In this document: positions 6,826 through 7,119 of the stretch, piece after piece
Position numbering within the stretch: the first letter of the stretch is position 1
Layout: every line of letters begins with the position of its first letter
Assembly: GCA_002451435.1 (NCBI GenBank)
Contig: DKCF01000032.1
Location: 2,429 to 9,547 of the forward strand
DNA length: 7,119 nt
Direction: 5' to 3'
DNA from: Bifidobacterium sp. UBA6881
GTDB lineage: Bacteria > Actinomycetota > Actinomycetes > Actinomycetales > Bifidobacteriaceae
Made by a program: the position numbers and the translations under genes
The notes under the pieces: generated by a model
What the model was told of the DNA's origin: nothing
Database searches by the model: none
What the model saw: the letters and a program-made list of their open reading frames with translations, nothing else

Positions 6826-7119
6826 TCAGCTCAGCCACAGGCCGGAATGCGTCACCCAATCGCCGTAGAACAGCATCAGCGCGACGATCACGAACAGCAG
6901 TTCGATCATCCAGAAGCGGGTGACGACCTTGACTTCAGGCCATCCCTTCAATTCGAAGTGATGGTGGATGGGAGCCATGCGGAACACGCGCTTGTGCGTC
7001 ATCTTGAAGTAGCTGACCTGGATGATGTCGCTCATGGTCTCGATGACGAACAGGCCACCCAGGATGACGGCGAGGAATTCGGTGTGCGTCGCGATCGACA
7101 TGGCCGCGAACAGGCCACC
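6826..7119 (-). CDS. mraY: MraY, phospho-MurNAc-pentapeptide transferase (C-terminal part, cut by window edge)
   Basis: MraY is an integral membrane enzyme that transfers phospho-MurNAc-pentapeptide from UDP to undecaprenyl phosphate, making lipid I. Only the last 97 codons are present. The reading frame is open to the window edge, and the ATG at 7101 is an internal Met, not the start. The fragment carries the family's C-terminal signature: a conserved GG-FV-ET-S-I-QV segment (fragment residues 21-35), the FRMAPIHHHFELKGWPE block (46-62) with the three-histidine motif at 52-54, and a V-RFW motif leading into the last membrane helix (about 67-86). It ends in a TGA codon at 6828-6826. The match to known MraY C-termini is close to residue for residue in these blocks. 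It is the most upstream gene seen in this run and is followed by a 94-nt gap before murD. Confidence 0.96.
   Translation of the reverse strand, partial: GGLFAAMSIATHTEFLAVILGGLFVIETMSDIIQVSYFKMTHKRVFRMAPIHHHFELKGWPEVKVVTRFWMIELLFVIVALMLFYGDWVTHSGLWLS

Noticed and set aside
1..7119. Mobile elements, CRISPR arrays, tRNA or rRNA genes, defence systems or a novel accessory system.
   Set aside because: No tandem spacer-repeat pattern, transposase, integrase, terminal inverted repeats or structural RNA was seen. The window is almost fully occupied by conserved cell wall and division genes.

Overview
The window is a segment of a division and cell wall (dcw) cluster from a high-GC Gram-positive bacterium. 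All genes lie on the minus strand, so transcription runs from position 7119 towards position 1. The order is mraY (3' part only), murD, ftsW, murG, murC, ftsQ. GC richness, this gene order, the long charged and Ser/Gly-rich N-terminus of FtsQ, and the general look of the proteins suggest an actinomycete, most likely Bifidobacterium. The genus is an inference from memory of the family, not a search result.

Layout in transcription order: the last 97 codons of mraY (7119-6826); a 94-nt gap with an 11-bp-stem hairpin; murD (6731-5298), which has four closely stacked in-frame ATGs at its start; ftsW (5311-4028), overlapping murD by 14 nt; a 113-nt gap with a small hairpin; murG (3914-2733); a 136-nt gap with a possible promoter and an 11-bp inverted repeat; murC (GTG start, 2596-1031); ftsQ (1031-15), coupled to murC by a TGATG stop/start overlap. 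The final 14 nt hold no gene. No stretch over 300 nt is free of genes.

The proteins form one pathway. MurC adds L-Ala and MurD adds D-Glu to the UDP-MurNAc precursor in the cytoplasm. MraY moves the finished phospho-MurNAc-pentapeptide to undecaprenyl phosphate, giving lipid I. MurG adds GlcNAc, giving lipid II. FtsW is the septal SEDS glycan polymerase, and FtsQ is a divisome scaffold. All the expected catalytic motifs are visible, and no frameshift or truncation is seen apart from mraY being cut by the window edge.

I see no mobile element, CRISPR array, tRNA, rRNA, defence system or other exotic accessory system. The coding content is ordinary housekeeping. The parts worth a second look are the structured intergenic regions (mraY-murD and murG-murC), several start-codon questions, and a few motif variants in FtsW.
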